A DNA stretch of 64,000 bases, taken from Pseudovirgaria hyperparasitica (lineage: Eukaryota; Ascomycota; Dothideomycetes; Acrospermales; Acrospermaceae). This document shows positions 11,101 through 22,182 of this stretch, piece after piece. The stretch lies in NCBI RefSeq assembly GCF_010093815.1, contig NW_022985554.1, positions 714,999 to 778,998 on the forward strand, given 5' to 3'. How positions within the stretch are numbered: position 1 is the stretch's first letter; each line of letters opens with the position of its first letter. A model generated the notes under the pieces. The model was given only the letters and a program-made list of their open reading frames with translations. It did no database searches and was not told where the DNA came from. The translations under genes and the position numbers were made by a program.

Positions 11101-14100
11101 ACGAACCATCTTCAATTTCAAAAAGCACAGCTTGGCTTCTGAAAGAAATCTTGGGGACATTTTTTGGTTTCTCAGGCTCCTTGTCCAGGATGTATTCGTC
11201 TGTTCCAGTGTGAAAGCGGTGGTGTAGCTGCTGCACTGTTTTTGTCAAATTGGCGAAGTTATCGAAAATCTTGTGTATTACCAACTGATGAGGTACCGCA
11301 AGCCGGACGGCATCAGTAGCTACGTCGATCGATCTTTCCTCGACTGTATGGCCTCCCGACGGCTTGTGGCGAGACTTGCGCAGGTCTACCCGTGCGCCTT
11401 TAATACTGACTACGCGACTCCATACGCCCGGCATTCTCGGTGTATCGGCATACAGTCGTGTGAGACGTGCGCGGAAGAATGGTGGGGCCCAACGATGTCT
11501 CCCGCTCTCCAAGTCTTGGATTTGGATCATGAGTAGGGGATCGTTAGGCATGGTGGCCTTGATCTGTACAAACGCAGCCTTGATATCGATAGTAGTAAGC
11601 TCTGGTTTCCCACTACTCAATTCTCCAAGCTCGTCAACTTCGATATCTGGCACACCAAGGCTGCGACCAGATCTAGTCTGGGTTGGCGTCTTGATAGGAG
11701 GTTTAAATGCTTTGCGAAGTACAAGCGTAGCCACGCCGATACAGAAATGGCGATACATAGAATAGTGGAAGAACAAACTTTTGGCGAATGTATTCACATG
11801 GAATATTGGCCCTGAGTTATCACTAGACGTTGAGAAGGCAACTTCGAAACGTGGCAGTCCAAGGAATGGTTCCGGTTCCCAGGTGTCAGCCGACTCGACG
11901 ACGAAGCCCTCAAGACCTTGAACATGGAATGCAAGCCGTCGTCCGTCGCTTGCATTAGTAAGCTTCCTCATAGGAGAAGCCGGTGGCGTAGACGGCTTCA
12001 GATAATCTTCGCGCTGAAAGGTCCTCGACGCAGCTCGCCTCCTTGTATGCTGTCGTTCAGGCTGCTCTTCCCGATTTGCTTTATACTCTGCGTTCCACGA
12101 GTCTAAATGTACCGCGACGCCTTTCGGAGTATCGGAGACTTGCGGATCTATTCCTGCAACTTCGGCGCTGAAGTCTGATCCAGTGAGAGAAAAGTGCTGT
12201 AGCCAGGAAGGTAACCGTCGCAAAAAGCTTACTTTGGAGGACATATGAGTATGATAGCGTCGCATAGGGGACGTTTCGCTTCGCAATTGCACGACAATCT
12301 GCCTGATACCTTCGGCGATTTCTGGTCGGACCATATAAATGGAGAAAGTCTGCAAGTCGCCGGACGCGATCACTGCCACTTCAGGTGAGGCGCTCACCTG
12401 TACTTTAATCTCTAAGCTTTCAGTGAGCAGGAGGTTGTGCTTCTCACTGGATGCAGTCTGGTAATACAGCTGGTGGGATTGGACACGAAAGTCGGATGCA
12501 AGCGAATAATGCAATTCTCCGCCCGCAGAATGTGAGGATTCAACGTCAAGTGAAATGTTCGACATGGCTGATATCAACAGATCAAATTCGTCAGTTCCCT
12601 GCTTCTCCTTCTCCATTGGAGGAAGAGTAACTCGCACAACAGGTTCATGAACGGAGACCTTGATACTGGCTTTCGGGAGAAGTTTAGAAATTAAGTGTCG
12701 TTTGGTTTGCCTCGAGGGCCGTATCACAGAAGACTTCTCACGGCCCTGGAGAAGATCAAGAACGAGTGGAAGGTGCTTGGGGTCGAGGTCTAGGGATGGC
12801 GATGTGGCAACCAGGTTAGCATAGAGAATGTTGGCGTTTCTCTCAGCAACATTCTTCTCACGCTGATATTGGATGGTCTTTGAGGGCAAAGTCGTCTTAA
12901 CAGTGGCGGTGGCCATCGGAATATATAGCAACCTTTCATGATCCTCGCGCCCATCGTCAATTCCTACTGAGACGGCAATGGCCGCAAGAAGTGCTTGATG
13001 AGCTACATCATTGCGTGAGAAGTACTGTAGATGGGCCGGGCTTTTCTGGTCAAGGCGCACAAGGTCCAATCCGACTTCCTTCATGGAGACGTTGAGCCAT
13101 ACAGGTGTTTCTGTAGCATTTGCTGACCGGATGCGCTTAGTAAGGCCTAGATAGCTGACGGCAAACTGGATCTCCTGTATTCCCCTAAGTATAGAGGCAA
13201 CAAACTCCTTTGAGTCGGACACGGTGCGCACAATATTCTCTTCGCGGCTACCCGGTTGGTCCAACTCTTCAATCACATCTGAGAAGGATATATCCGATTC
13301 GCTAGCGTTCGTGCCTCTTCGGCGGTGGTGTAATGATCTACATCGCTTGCTTCTCTCCACAGCTGTTTGAATCTCATCAGAGGGAATGTTCAGACGTCCC
13401 AGCTTCAAAGCTATAGAGGCGTCCCGAAGACCGTCCAGTTCTTTGTAAAGAAAACCATGCACGTTCAGGGTACAGTGGTCCAAGATTTCGGCAGATTCGC
13501 CGCCTTCAGGGTTTAGCAGAATGCTCCGCACGGTAAAGATCCATTCGGCCGGTCTGCGCTCGTCCGTCTTCGTCTTACGGTGCTGAAAGAGTCGGCTCCG
13601 ATCGACAGTCTTGCGCCTAGTGTCCACAGCCATCGTAAAGTGACTGACCTGGACCGATCCGACATCAACCACGACCAGAGCCGAGCTCGTTGTTACCAAG
13701 TCCACCAGCTTTATCCACTGTATTTTCCTGTGTAACCGCTTGATCTTCTCTTTCGTCTCGGTCAATCGCTCCCATGTCCGACTTCTTGGTGTCTCAATAT
13801 GCCCAGTGCCATCATCGTCGAAGTCGGATGATATTGGAGTAGAAGTTTCGCCCAGCTTGTCTGTGGATGAGTTAGGCCAGTGAACCCAGCCAGGGCGTTT
13901 TGGGGGTTTCGATCCAAGTTGTTTGAGGTCTATTGTGATCTTGAGCTCTGTAAGGACGACACTGAGCCATGTCGGCTGAGCAAATGTCGGTCGGTGAAGA
14001 TTAAGGCCCAGTCCGCGAAGCTCTATCTTAATGCCATCACGCGGGACGTAGGCTATACGACGCAGGCCTGTGTACCCAATCCTTTGTATCGAGACTCCGG

Positions 14101-14191
14101 TTGTGACGCGTATGAAAGCGAATAGGACAAACGAGCCCAGGTATGCTAGGACAAGCAAACCAGCGACGAAGGATACCGAAGGAACAGCCAT
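5124..14191 (-). CDS. FMP27: FMP27/BLTP2-type bridge-like lipid transfer protein
   Basis: I assemble three exons: 14191-9955, 9896-9496 and 9446-5124. The introns (58 and 49 nt) have GTTAGT and GTACGT donors and keep the frame, giving about 2986 residues; yeast Fmp27 is about 2600. The start chosen (MAVPSVSF) begins directly with a hydrophobic membrane anchor (about residues 5-27), as in the family; an in-frame codon 24 residues upstream is less likely. Diagnostic blocks are GFWDKIRL at about residue 1383 (the Fmp27 GFWDK domain, which crosses the first intron as HWKGDGDVHLILKGSRDPYM) and SSWPPWVPFEVMFEF at about 2185 (the WPPW domain). The C-terminal third is Ser/Thr-rich and disordered with a few conserved blocks such as NLVFRMPTLEYRNKTWS. 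Relatives (Hobbit, SABRE, BLTP2) form long hydrophobic grooves at ER-plasma membrane contacts that move bulk phospholipid. It is by far the largest gene of the window. Confidence 0.93.
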
Positions 14192-15436
14192 GTTGGGCGC
14201 GCTGCCATAGGTCGCGCAATCGTCAGATAAGACGGACTGCGCCGGAAAGCAGTGAGGCCACACAAACGATCAACGCGCCAGAGGAGTGGCTAGGGTTCGG
14301 ACGTTCGGACTCTGCATTTCTGTCTTCACACACTGCGAGGTATTGCGCAGAGGGTTGTGTAAATAAAGTAGCGCCGATCATTCAAGGATGAGCAATATCG
14401 CAAATGCGTCGTTCGTGGGAGTGGGTCGAACGGAATGCGAGGGGAGCGTCTGAGCAAGCAAGTAATTAGCTTGTATCCAGGAACAGTCTTCACACGGAAG
14501 TGGTTTAGAGTCGGCAGAGGTCGAATGACAGAACGGATTAGGGATTGCGATCAGTGTTGCAAAGGCGATAAATACGGATGGGAATGTTGTGTGAACGGGC
14601 CATGGCTGATCCGTTTCCGGGAAGGTGTAATATCTTGACCTGCAATACCGCCCCAACCTTCCACGGAGGGCCGCACTATGTATTTTGCTTAGTCAAGCTG
14701 GAGCAACGCGTGGTGACATCAGGCCTCATCAATTAAGCCTCATCGGGCCTGACTGCCGTCTCCGACTAATTCGGGGGTGCGGGCAGCGGCGATAGGGCTG
14801 TCCGGGGCGGGCTCCCCAGCTAAAGTACGGGGGGACATGGGGCGACACGGGGCTACTCATCAGCCGCATAATAGCTACATCCACGCACGCTTCCCCCATT
14901 ATCACGATTCACCCTCAATAAATCCAACCTCGCGCGATACCTGCACCAAACACCGTAAGAATCATTATGTTCGTCTGCCTCATCAATCATAGTAGACATA
15001 CATAACATTTTGCTCCTTTACCAAGCACTCAATACACGGCACATGGCGCACGGGGAAAGGCTCCATCATAGACATTGCCATTGGTCTCAGACATGGCTTC
15101 GCTAACTTTCCTCAAAGGCCGCATCCTCTCCTTTCATCTGTCTTCACTAGATATTCTTTCATACCGTCGTTGACCCTTCAAAGGCCTCATCGTGGTCGGT
15201 TTCAAGGAGATGCAGGTGGTTCGTGCCAAGGCCAAGTAACGCTGCTGTTCTTGTCCCGGAGAATCCAGAAATGTGCTCAAACCTGCGCTTATCTCCGCTT
15301 TTCCTCTGGGCTGTCTTGAAGATCCCTCATGTATTATTTATATCCTTATCCCTTTCGCACTTCTTTCTAGCTCATCCTGGCCTCACCTCCACGAAATCAG
15401 GAGAAAGAACCGTCCGAAACAGACTCTCTGAACACT
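14192..15436. other. Divergent promoter region between FMP27 and the Ctr gene
   Basis: About 1.2 kb separates two genes read in opposite directions. Short open frames here show no protein-like features. The only element I would single out is a TTTGCTC copper-response-like site nearer the transporter gene. Confidence 0.5.
15009..15015 (+). promoter_or_regulatory. Possible copper-responsive element (TTTGCTC)
   Basis: TTTGCTC matches the core bound by the yeast copper regulator Mac1 and lies about 420 bases upstream of the Ctr start codon. A 7-base match arises often by chance, so this is a suggestion that rests on the neighbouring gene. Confidence 0.25.
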
Positions 15437-16116
15437 ATGGACCACAACATGGATATGGGCGGCGGCTCCGGGCCTAGCTGCAAGATCAATGTGAGCTTCC
15501 ACGAAACGCATACAACTTGGACCAAGGAAATTAAATGGATGCTAACAACATCCAGATGTTGTGGAACTGGTACACGATCGACGCCTGTTTCCTCTCTTCG
15601 TCATGGCACATCACCTCGCGCGGCATGTTCGCCGGCTCTATGATCGGAGTCATCCTCCTCGTCATGGCCCTCGAGTTCTTCCGCCGACTTGGGAAGGAAT
15701 ACGACCGTTTCCTCGTGCGTCAGTACCAGCGTACGTACAGCTCGCGTCCTGCTCTCGAACCAGAGTCCACCACGGCTTCTTCCGGTCCCCCAAAGTCGCC
15801 TGGTGTTACGGTCAGGGCCAGTAACCCAGCCCAAGCAAGCTTCAGGCCGAACCTGGTGCAGCAGATGGTCAGGGCTCTGTTGCATATGGTTCAGTTTGCG
15901 ATTGCGTATATTGTCATGTTGCTGGCTATGTACTACAATGGCTATCTCATCATCTGTATCTTCATTGGCGCTTTTCTGGGCAACTTTGCGTTCAACTGGG
16001 AGAGCATTCCACTTGGGTGAGTACAAGGACTCCCAGCTTGTCCACAACAATCCTAACATCATACTAGAGGAGGCGAGGGCAGACCTGCAGAGGACGCGAC
16101 TGTATGCTGCGGTTGA
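15437..16116 (+). CDS. Ctr-family copper transporter
   Basis: Three exons are assembled: 15437-15490, 15556-16016 and 16068-16116 (introns 65 and 51 nt, both with GTGAG donors and CTAAC branch sites), giving 187 residues. The N-terminus has a short Met/His stretch (MDHNMDMGGG) as in copper transporters. The MLWNWYTIDACF block before the first membrane helix is typical of the fungal vacuolar/Ctr2-like branch. The second and third helices carry the MxxxM-like MLLAMYYNGY and the GxxxG packing motif (IGAFLGNFAF). Reading through the last intron would stop at IPLG; splicing instead adds a short tail ending in Cys-Cys-Gly, the Cys-rich end expected in this family. The protein should form a trimeric pore for Cu(I). 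It is read divergently from FMP27. Confidence 0.9.
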
Positions 16117-16499
16117 TGTAGTAGTTGGCGACTATCATACTATGACGAGCGAGATAGTTTGGTATACGAAGGCGTTACGGTCCTTATTGAGTATGAACAG
16201 ATGATGGAAGATACATGCTTGGACGACTAGATGACCAATAGAACGCGCGCGTTTTATCACATAGTCGATATACGCCACCCGGTGCAGCATGCTTGCGTTA
16301 ACTCGTCTAACATCGACTACAATCTCGCAGCTAATGATGAAAGGGGCCATGGCAACAACCGAAGAGGTAGGGTGTTAGCCGACACTGCATGGAGCACTGC
16401 ATGGAGAATAGCTGGATATACTGAATAACGATCTCTTCGGAAAAACTTCTCGAGTAGATTCGCTTCCAGACAGTGACACACTAATTCCAAACATAGATC
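16117..16499. other. Convergent 3' region, no gene seen
   Basis: The stretch lies between the 3' ends of the copper transporter and FAD oxidase genes. Nothing further is supported. Confidence 0.5.
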
Positions 16500-18129
16500 T
16501 CACGCATCACCCACACCGACAGAAAGCGGATTCTGGAAAACGCCATTCGGATCAACCCTTTTCTTGATCGCTAACAGCCGCTCATACACCTCGGACCCAA
16601 AGTACAACCGATGAGCCTCCGCCGGCGAAAGCTCCGGATCCACATAATTATGATACGCGGCAAACTTCGTATTCGGCATCTTGCTCGTGATGGCCGTGCT
16701 GATGCCATTGACAAATGAAATCAGCTTCTTGTCGAACGCGCGGTTTCCCTCGACGCCGGCAGACATCTGCAGCGTCCACAGCGCGTTGCGCGGCTGGAAC
16801 GCCGACCACGTGCTGTTGTAGATGCTGACCTGGCTGTCCGGCCCGCCGTAGAGATCGAAGTCGCAGGACCATTGATTCGGCGACGTGATCTGCGCTCCGG
16901 CCGTCGTGGCATAGGTATACCAATTGCCCAGCGCCTCTGCCGAGAGCGGGTCCGGGACCGTCAGGCTCTTGGTGTAGAAGGTGTCGTGCTCGGTGTACGT
17001 GCCCGGCTCCTTGGGTTTTGCAAGCGCGGCCGTGTCTTCGGAGCCCTCGAACAGCGCCTGGGCTTTCAGCCAGGAGACCTCGCGCACGTCGCTGCCTGCG
17101 GGCTTCGGAAGAGTGCGGAGGAGTTCGGGCTCGATTCGTGTCTTCCAGTCTGTGAGCGTGCCGAAGAATTTGCCCTGGATTGACCATGAGTCTGTGCCGA
17201 GCCACATGCCCCAGTTCAGACGTCGGTCTTGGACGGTCGTGTTGAGGGCAAAGCTTTGGACGTGTTGGAAGGCCGCGACGAAGGTCGCTTTCTTGGACAT
17301 ACAGTTGGACAGATCGTAGGACCAGTACACGAGTTTCTCGGGTGCGGCTTGGGTGCGCATGTGGAACTTCGTGACGATCGCTATGGAATCTGCGGCGCCT
17401 CGTGCGGCCTATTCTTCTGTATGAGGCATTGATTTGAATGGGTGATGAGTGCCATGACTCACCCAGTAAACGTCCTCGTTCTGCTTCGCAGAGACTCGTT
17501 GGACTGAACCATCGGCCAACACGACTTCAAGCGCCTCAATGTGATCTAACGCCAGGCCCCAAGCTCGTGAATCGTAGCCGTAGCCACCGTGTGTGCTGTG
17601 GCCGCCAATACCAACACCTGCACAGGTTCCATGACTGATTGCTCGTTTACCGGCATCAAAAAGTGAAAGATCGAGGTTCCCAAGCCGGACACCGCCTTCG
17701 ATTGTTGCGGACTTGTTAGCATGCACGGTCACGGTGTTGAGTGAAGCCAGGTCTATGATGACACTCCCATTTTGTCCTCCTGTGCTGAACGAGGCATATG
17801 AATGGCCTCCACTTCTAGCTTGGACCTGGACACATGTTAGATATGAATTCAATGCTAGGTACCGCACCGCACACCTTGAAACCGCCGCAGCTACTGGCAC
17901 ATTTGACGCCTTCGGAAACGTGAGACACGGTATCTGCCGACACAACTACGGCTGGTTTATATTGCAGACGAAGGTTGAAAGGAGAAGCAAGCTTTGCCCA
18001 GTTGGAATTGTCACTGAAGGTCGAGGGTGTGCTTTTGGACGCCAGACAGGTTCGAAGACATGACAAGTCCGGCTGTGCACTCGCGATGGCGACACATAAG
18101 GTTATGCAGAGACACCAAAGCTGCAGCAT
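16500..18129 (-). CDS. Secreted FAD-linked oxidase (BBE / glucooligosaccharide oxidase type)
   Basis: Three exons, 18129-17875, 17825-17463 and 17408-16500, join in frame across introns of 49 and 54 nt to give 508 residues. Residues 1-18 are a clear signal peptide (LCVAIASA-Q). The FAD_binding_4 domain has both covalent flavin sites: His93 in RSGGHSYASF and Cys153 in HGTCAGVGIGGHSTHGGYG, which points to the bicovalent berberine-bridge-enzyme-like class. The second intron falls inside the EDVYW-AARGAADSIAIVTKF block. The C-terminal BBE domain ends with YERLLAIKKRVDPNGVFQNP. Relatives oxidise oligosaccharides or secondary-metabolite intermediates, releasing hydrogen peroxide; the substrate cannot be told from sequence. 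No biosynthetic cluster is evident around it. Confidence 0.9.
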
Positions 18130-19286
18130 GATTGATCTTGTAGCAGGGACTAGAGCGAGTTGCAAGACTGGTGAGCTGGAGTATCTTGCTCCCACCCACG
18201 AGGAACAGTTACATCTTGTAGTAGCTTGTCTCCTTGAAAAACGACTGCACAGATGCAAAGCAGCCAAGAAGCTCTAGAACTTGGACGTTTCTGTATGCAT
18301 GCAATAAGTACTCCTGGCGTATCAACTAATGAGAAAGATGCGGATACGATGTACAACACGGCGGTGTGATCGCTTGCGAGCTTGGCTCATGATCCGATTC
18401 GTGCATTGGCGAGCTGAATAAACATCTGCTTATTCTGCAATAACGTTGTGTGACTACCTTATATTGTGCATTTACGAGCTGCGTTATGTAATGAAGACTG
18501 CGACGGTGCGAATAATAGATGTTCTGGGGCTTTTGGCCACGATGTACGAGAAATGTCTTGGTTGCTGACTTCAGAGCTGCTTCGATGGTGTTAAAGGCCT
18601 AGAGACTGCTTATCGACAAAGTTCATACAAGGCGGATCATGTACATGTTGATGGTCTTGCTCTAGGATATCTCATAATAGATGAAGAGGATGAACGCTAA
18701 TACCTTGATCTCAAACGTCGATGTTGGGCGCTAGGCTAAATCGAGCTAGCTATCGTATAATGATTAGTTTTTGTATGTCTTCAAAGACTGTCAATCAAAG
18801 CCCAATGTTATATGGGCTGTAGTATCAGAATATACTACCGCAATGAATCAACGTGAAAGAATTGAAGTCAGCAGACATGATACGGCGACTTTTGTCTCCT
18901 TGACTAACGTGATGTAGGTAGCTTTTTATATTATATGAGTCTTGGACGATTCTAGTAACATCGCAGGTATGCTTGATCTGCAAACTGATGGCAATTGAGA
19001 GCTTCATTGACAACGAACAGTCGAATCACGTCGGCTGGGCAGGATTATAGACTCCTAATTCTGCCATATCAGTAATCCTGCTTGTGTCATCACTCGGAAC
19101 TGGTCTTATTATACGAGTATCCTCATTAGAGCCTGAATTCAGCCGCGTTCGCCTACCCCTGTATGTATATCAGCGGTACATTATATCAGTCGCCCACCGT
19201 CCGAATGTGCTAAATGAAATGCTATCATCTTCAATACTTAATGAAAGACGATCAGATCCCGGGAACCTGAGGAATTCGCTGAGATA
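18130..19286. other. Intergenic, no gene seen
   Basis: About 1.2 kb separates the divergent FAD oxidase and small membrane protein genes. Only short, composition-driven open frames are present. I see no repeat or RNA gene. Confidence 0.45.
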
Positions 19287-19675
19287 ATGCCTCGATTCTC
19301 GCAAGTGGCCTTTGGTCTACAAGGTCTTGCCTTACTCCTCAATGGCGTTGCGATGATCGTAGCCCCCAGCGCTGTTACTCCGTCTCTCTCAAACGCGCCT
19401 CACGATATTGTGACTGTCTTGGGGTGTGTTGCCATCTCCGTGAGCTGCCTCCGCTGACATATTGTAGTCTGTCCACTCTCACTCTGGGAGTATGCCAGAC
19501 GGTCGTGTCGGTACGACATCAGGTAGTTTTGCGCGAGCTACTAATGTGGTCGGTGCCGCTTCGAGGACTGGCGGCAGTGGTGCTACTCAAGCAGGGGCAC
19601 GAGTGGAGGGGCGTCGCTGCGTACGAAGGGCTAGCAGGACTGGTCAATGCGATCACTTGGTGGTTTAGGTTATGA
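19287..19675 (+). CDS. Small integral membrane protein, possibly DUF4267-like
   Basis: Exon 1 (19287-19423) and exon 2 (19468-19675) join across a 44-nt intron to give 114 residues. Neither half alone looks convincing; unspliced, the frame stops after 56 codons. Joined, the protein has about three or four hydrophobic helices (ALLLNGVAMIVAP near residue 15, LSTLTLGVCQTVVSV near 48, LRGLAAVVLLKQG near 80, and the C-terminal AGLVNAITWWFRL). The order of helices and the EWRGVAAYEG block before the last helix resemble small fungal DUF4267-type membrane proteins, but that is pattern memory, not a search. It lies 261 bases upstream of the ACMSD-like gene on the same strand. The short intron and small size mean that standard gene calling could easily miss it. 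Confidence 0.6.
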
Positions 19676-19936
19676 TGATGGTTTTATAGCGCAGTCGGTG
19701 AGAACGAGACCCATGAGAATGTTCCTAAGTAAGCTGGTCATCGGCGTACGAAGTGAGGCTCAAACGCCGAAGGAAGCTCCCCACCACGTCCCCCACTTTC
19801 AGAGATTCAGAGGTCATTACCCACCTTCCTATCTTTACCTCCTGCGTACAGCAGTACAGTCAACATGTAGTCGTCCTACGGACCATTTTGTCTCTGCCTC
19901 TTGCACACCTCACACCAATACATATACACTGCTACC

Positions 19937-21078
19937 ATGAAAGTCGTCGACATCCACACCCACGTCTATCCTCCATCCTATGTCTCTCTTCTCCGCTCGC
20001 GCCAGACCGTCCCTTATATTCGCACCTTCCCTGATGCGCCCGACTCCTCACGCCTGATTATCCTGCCCGGTGAAGATGACCCTTCTACACCTTCCACCTC
20101 ACGCGGCCGGCCGGTCGGTCCCGACTACTGGGACATCTCCAAGAAGATCGCTTTCATGGACCAGCACGGAATCGACAAATCAGTCATTTCCCTAGCCAAC
20201 CCATGGCTCGATTTCATAGCTCCTGAGGAGGCCGGCGAGGCTGCTCGCAAGATCAACGACGAGGTCAATGAGATTTGCGCAAACTCCTCTGGGAGACTGT
20301 ACGCTTTTGCAGCACTGCCGCTCAGTGCAAAAGCGGAGGTAGTCGTCAAAGAGGTGGAGAGGCTCGGAAGCTTGAAGTATATTCGTGGTATTATCATGGG
20401 AACTTCGGGACTAGGACAAGGTTTGGATGACCCCGCGCTCGATCCTATATATGCGGCTTTGGAGAAGAATAGGCAGTTGATCTTCCTCCACCCGCATTAT
20501 GGTCTGCCTAGCTCTGTTTATGGACCGAGAGCGAATGAGTATGGCCACGTGCTTCCACTTGCACTAGGATTTCCGCTCGAGACTACCATTGCAGTAACCA
20601 GGATGCTGCTGAGCGGGGTATGGGACAGATTCAAGGGGCTAGACGTGCTAATTGCACACTCGGGAGGTACCTTACCGTTCCTCGCTGGACGTATCGAGAG
20701 CTGTATCGCTCACGATGTGCATTTGAAGAAGCATGGAAAGATCGAGGGACGTAGGCCGGTCTGGGATATCTTGAAGAAGAATATCTATCTCGATGCTGTC
20801 ATTTACAACGAAGTTGGTCTGAACGCAGCCATAGAAGCGTCGGGGGCAGACAGATTGATGTTCGGTATGTTTCAAGAATTGTCTCCCATGGAAATGCTTT
20901 GACTCACATTCCTATAGGTACTGATCACCCCTTCTTTCCTCCACTAGAGGGCGAGGGTTCAGAATGGCTGAGCGTCAACACGAATTACGCAGCTATCAAA
21001 GCAGCATCTGGAGGGAAAGAGGCCATGGCGGACGGTATTCTAGGAGGAAATGCAATTCGAGTACTGAGGTTAGACTAA
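19937..21078 (+). CDS. ACMSD-like amidohydrolase / decarboxylase
   Basis: Two exons, 19937-20864 and 20918-21078, are joined over a 53-nt intron (GTATGT donor) inside the conserved FGTDHPFFP block, giving 362 residues. The start MKVVDIHTHVYP carries the metal-binding HxH (His7, His9). Further expected ligands are in LIFLHPHYG, VLIAHSGGTLP and the Asp of FGTDHPFFP. This is the amidohydrolase_2 fold of aminocarboxymuconate-semialdehyde decarboxylase and related fungal 2,3-dihydroxybenzoate or gamma-resorcylate decarboxylases. ACMSD acts in the kynurenine branch of tryptophan breakdown. The overall layout, including the long insert after residue 45, fits ACMSD best, but the substrate is not proven. 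Without the splice the frame stops at QELSPMEML. Confidence 0.85.
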
Positions 21079-22182
21079 AGCACCGAAGTATAGAAAATCT
21101 GATGCAGCCTCGAGTTTCACACCGAACAAATATTCTCCTCCACAACCAACGTCCAACCGCCTTGCCCAGCATGACTTTACCCGTATGCATGTACGTACCT
21201 CCCACAAGCTCATGCTCAACTCCTATCCCATCCTTCCCACCCAGCCCTCGCAACGTAGAAGGCATAGTTTCCCTTTCCTAAGACCAAAATTCAATCTCAA
21301 CCCGCCGTGGCCGTAGATGCCAGCCCAACAAGACTCTTGTACAGTCTCGAACGGTTCGTATTGATCAGATCAAAGCCAATCTAACCATAAACTCGTCATC
21401 TGGGAGCATCCGAGCAGTGTCTTCTACAGATGCGATGGGTATGTAATTGCAGGAAACAGCGTTGATTTGGGTCAAGTCTGGTTGCGGTGCGGCTTGTACT
21501 TTGCTCGGATCTGTTTCGTTGCTTCCTCATCTCGTTGTTCACTATAGAGTACGTACTGTGAGCCCCCCAACAAATTACAAGCTGCGAGTTTGCATAGCAA
21601 CGGGTCTATCATCTCGTCCCCCTCGTGTGTATGTCCTCTAGCCAGACTTCAGAATGATTGCTTAGATTTCTAGACCTTTTACATTCAGGGCCGTTAAGAC
21701 AGGCAATCAATTAGTCAAAGCAGTTAGTCAGCAACAGAAACTGTACTGCAATGGACATCTCACTCACTATACACATTCTGCAGTCTAATCAAATACGAAA
21801 ACGGGATACACTGCTCTCAATTCTTCGGGGATAAGTACTAAATCTCGCTGTACGCCCACTCTGCTTTCCTGAAACCCCCCCCCCCCCCCCGGAAGATCCA
21901 CCCCTGGCCCAAAATCCCGTCCTCCCAAATGCTACCGCAAATGTACGTACATACGCATACATACATACACGAGAACGTCTAGGTATCATATAAAATTTGC
22001 CGCGAGCCTTCTTTGAAGCATGTGTTATCCAAAAGTCACATGCTCCATGTGCGTCCATCCATCCATCCATCCATCGCTATCGTCAGACCTGCAACCGCCT
22101 TCGCGCCAAAACAACCAATTAAAAACAAAACACCGGCCTCACACAAAAAGGGAAAACACTGGGCTATGCATCGGCGCCGCTA
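21079..22182. other. Convergent 3' region with simple repeats
   Basis: No gene is supported. The stretch contains a run of 16 C at 21875-21890, CATA-type repeats near 21945-21970 and a short CATC tract near 22053-22075. It lies between the 3' ends of the amidohydrolase and Rho GEF genes. Confidence 0.5.
21875..21890. repeat. Homopolymer run of 16 C
   Basis: Sixteen consecutive C bases follow GAAA. The length is likely to vary between isolates and between sequencing runs. Confidence 0.9.
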
